A stretch of DNA of 7,692 nucleotides. It comes from Anaerolineales bacterium. Its GTDB lineage: Bacteria > Chloroflexota > Anaerolineae > Anaerolineales > Villigracilaceae. Positions within the stretch are counted from its first letter, which is position 1. Every line of letters starts with the position of its first letter. The stretch covers positions 1 through 7,692 of the forward strand of contig JADLCG010000256.1 in assembly GCA_020847355.1 (NCBI GenBank), read 5' to 3'. This document shows, in pieces, positions 6,740 through 7,692 of the stretch. The notes under the pieces are model-generated. The model did not search any database. It worked only from the letters and a program-made list of their open reading frames with translations, and was not told where the DNA came from. A program made the translations under genes and the position numbers.

Positions 6740-7692
6740 TTACTCCGTTTGCTCGTAAGCTGATTTTGAATCGGGAGCGATCTGCAAAATAACGCTCGCG
6801 TCGCCGATCACTTTTTCGAGTTCTTCCGCCGCGATGCCGAGGATATTTTCTACGCTTAATGCGGCGCTGAGGCGCGCAGTCGATTCCGAAATGGTCTTTT
6901 CTTTGAGGGCGCGGCGCTGACTTTCTTCCAGTAAACGCGCATTTTCCAGCGTGATGGCGGTGCGGTTGGCAGTCGCTTCGGCAATTGAAATTTCTTCGCT
7001 TGTCCAACGCCCGCCGATTCTTTCCATGCCGATCACGCCGATAATTTGCCCAGAGACGATCAATGGCGTAACGAGCGTGTAGGCGGCTGAGTTCCGATTA
7101 GGTTCGAGAATAACGGTTTTTCCGCTCTCTAATTGATTCCGTAACTCAGTTGGCAGATTTTGCGGGAGCGGCTGGATTTTGATGCCGTCATATTCGTAAG
7201 CCAATTTTTCTTGCTTGCTTTTCGCGTCCCAGTTGAGTTTGGTTTGCGCGCGATTGGTTGTATTTAATTCCGTAAGCGTAGATTCAACTTGCGCGACGAG
7301 TTGAGCGTTGTTAATTGCCGAGGAGAGTTGATCGGCAAGAATTTGAAAGATTTGTATCTCGCGCCTTGAAAAAGCGTTTTCTTGTTTTGAATGGATATTG
7401 AGTACGCCAATCGTTAAGCTTTTTCCGCGAAGCGGCAAGCCAAGCTCGGATTTGCTCTCAGGCAATAAGGAAGTTTGAGCGGAAGAGTAATCTGCTGAAG
7501 CTGAAGCTGTTTGCGCCTGCCCGGTTTGAAGTACGTTGTTGATCAAGCCTTGCGCGCCAAGGCGAACTTTGTAACCTTGATCTAACAATTCTTGCGCGGC
7601 TTCGCCGCTGGCGGCGCGGATTACGGCGTATTCATTGCGTTCGTCAAGCAGAAAAATGGACGTATGATCGAAGTCGAAACGCTCGTGAATGA
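6740..7692 (-). CDS. Gene A: GAF-domain sensor protein, C-terminal 316 residues (5' end outside window)
   Basis: The reading frame is open from the right edge to a TAA at 6742-6740, so the true start lies beyond the window. The TTG near 7588 is an internal leucine codon inside a GAF domain. Visible residues 1-132 form a GAF domain that is nearly complete: it opens with HERFDFDHTSIFLLDERNEYA and ends with the strand and helix around IGVLNIHS and FQILADQLSSAI. A helical linker with Trp154 and the pair Asp168-Gly169 follows. Next comes only the second half of a GAF fold (about 203-250), then ENARLLEESQRRA and a conserved 68-residue tail ending in an acidic stretch. GAF domains bind small ligands or mediate dimerisation; the ligand here is unknown. 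There is no kinase, cyclase or phosphatase domain and no cysteine. By comparison with B and C, the missing N-terminus probably carries a coiled coil and membrane helices, but that is inference. Its stop sits 2 bases before the start of B. Confidence 0.95.
   Translation of the reverse strand, partial: IHERFDFDHTSIFLLDERNEYAVIRAASGEAAQELLDQGYKVRLGAQGLINNVLQTGQAQTASASADYSSAQTSLLPESKSELGLPLRGKSLTIGVLNIHSKQENAFSRREIQIFQILADQLSSAINNAQLVAQVESTLTELNTTNRAQTKLNWDAKSKQEKLAYEYDGIKIQPLPQNLPTELRNQLESGKTVILEPNRNSAAYTLVTPLIVSGQIIGVIGMERIGGRWTSEEISIAEATANRTAITLENARLLEESQRRALKEKTISESTARLSAALSVENILGIAAEELEKVIGDASVILQIAPDSKSAYEQTE
6743..6746 (-). promoter_or_regulatory. Ribosome binding site of gene B
   Basis: GGAG is followed by TAAAC and then the GTG start. 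The last G of GGAG completes the final codon of gene A, and the A stop codon fills the spacer. This site supports the unusual GTG start over any other start for B, and suggests that ribosomes finishing A re-initiate on B. Confidence 0.85.

Larger units (their letters stand above)
1..7692 (-). other. Putative operon of at least four co-oriented sensor genes
   Basis: All four genes lie on the minus strand with junctions of +2, -8 and +9 bases. There is no room for a terminator at any junction, and I could not see a convincing internal promoter. The operon promoter must lie to the right of the window, and the end to the left. Co-transcription is inferred from spacing; the coordinates cover only the visible part. 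Confidence 0.85.

Noticed and set aside
6738..7007. Upstream extension of gene B by 90 codons
   Set aside because: It is an out-of-frame reading of the conserved half-GAF and tail of gene A, very rich in Arg. The GTG at 6737 with GGAG is a better start.
6740..7588. Gene A as a complete 282-residue gene starting with TTG
   Set aside because: The frame stays open to the window edge and the residues before the TTG form the first strands of a GAF domain, matching B, C and D. The TTG is an internal Leu codon.
854..7692. Histidine kinase, diguanylate cyclase, phytochrome or chemoreceptor assignment
   Set aside because: I found no H-box, N/G boxes, GG[DE]EF, chromophore Cys or receptor signalling tip in the readable proteins. 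Calling them kinases or photoreceptors from GAF and HAMP alone would be unsupported.

Overview
The window is one continuous block of minus-strand coding sequence, read from high to low coordinates. It holds four consecutive, related genes for membrane-associated sensor proteins, called A to D here in transcription order. A (6740-7692) enters the window already in progress, B (3798-6737) and C (854-3805) are complete, and D (1-844) runs off the left edge. Nothing on the plus strand looks like a real gene. I see no RNA gene, mobile element, CRISPR array, promoter or terminator, and no gene-free stretch longer than 9 bases.

B and C are full-length paralogues of 979 and 983 residues with the same layout: seven N-terminal membrane helices, a large extracytoplasmic double-Cache sensor domain, one more membrane helix, HAMP, a signalling coiled coil, a complete GAF domain, a second helical linker, a half GAF domain, and a conserved tail of about 60 residues. 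A shows the GAF / half-GAF / tail part of the same plan. D has six membrane helices that lead directly into the same coiled coil and GAF start, with no Cache or HAMP. None of the three C-termini that can be read (A, B, C) carries a histidine kinase, GGDEF, EAL, phosphatase or methyl-accepting domain. What is visible is therefore sensing and signal-relay machinery without an enzymatic output. The output may be encoded later in D, or elsewhere in the operon or genome.

The genes are packed for coupled translation. A and B are 2 bases apart, B and C overlap by 8 bases, and C and D are 9 bases apart. At every junction a good Shine-Dalgarno sequence lies in or beside the end of the upstream gene. 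The simplest reading is one mRNA making several sensors together, which could then assemble through their coiled coils.

GC content is moderate, with many GCG and CGC codons. The module of GAF, then a Trp-containing linker, half GAF and an 'ENARLL' helix is one I associate from memory with Chloroflexota, especially Anaerolineae. This assignment is an inference, not something the window proves. The main points of interest are the tandem array of output-less sensors, the changed Cache ligand pocket between B and C, the reduced input end of D, and the complete absence of cysteine from 2,278 residues of A, B and C.
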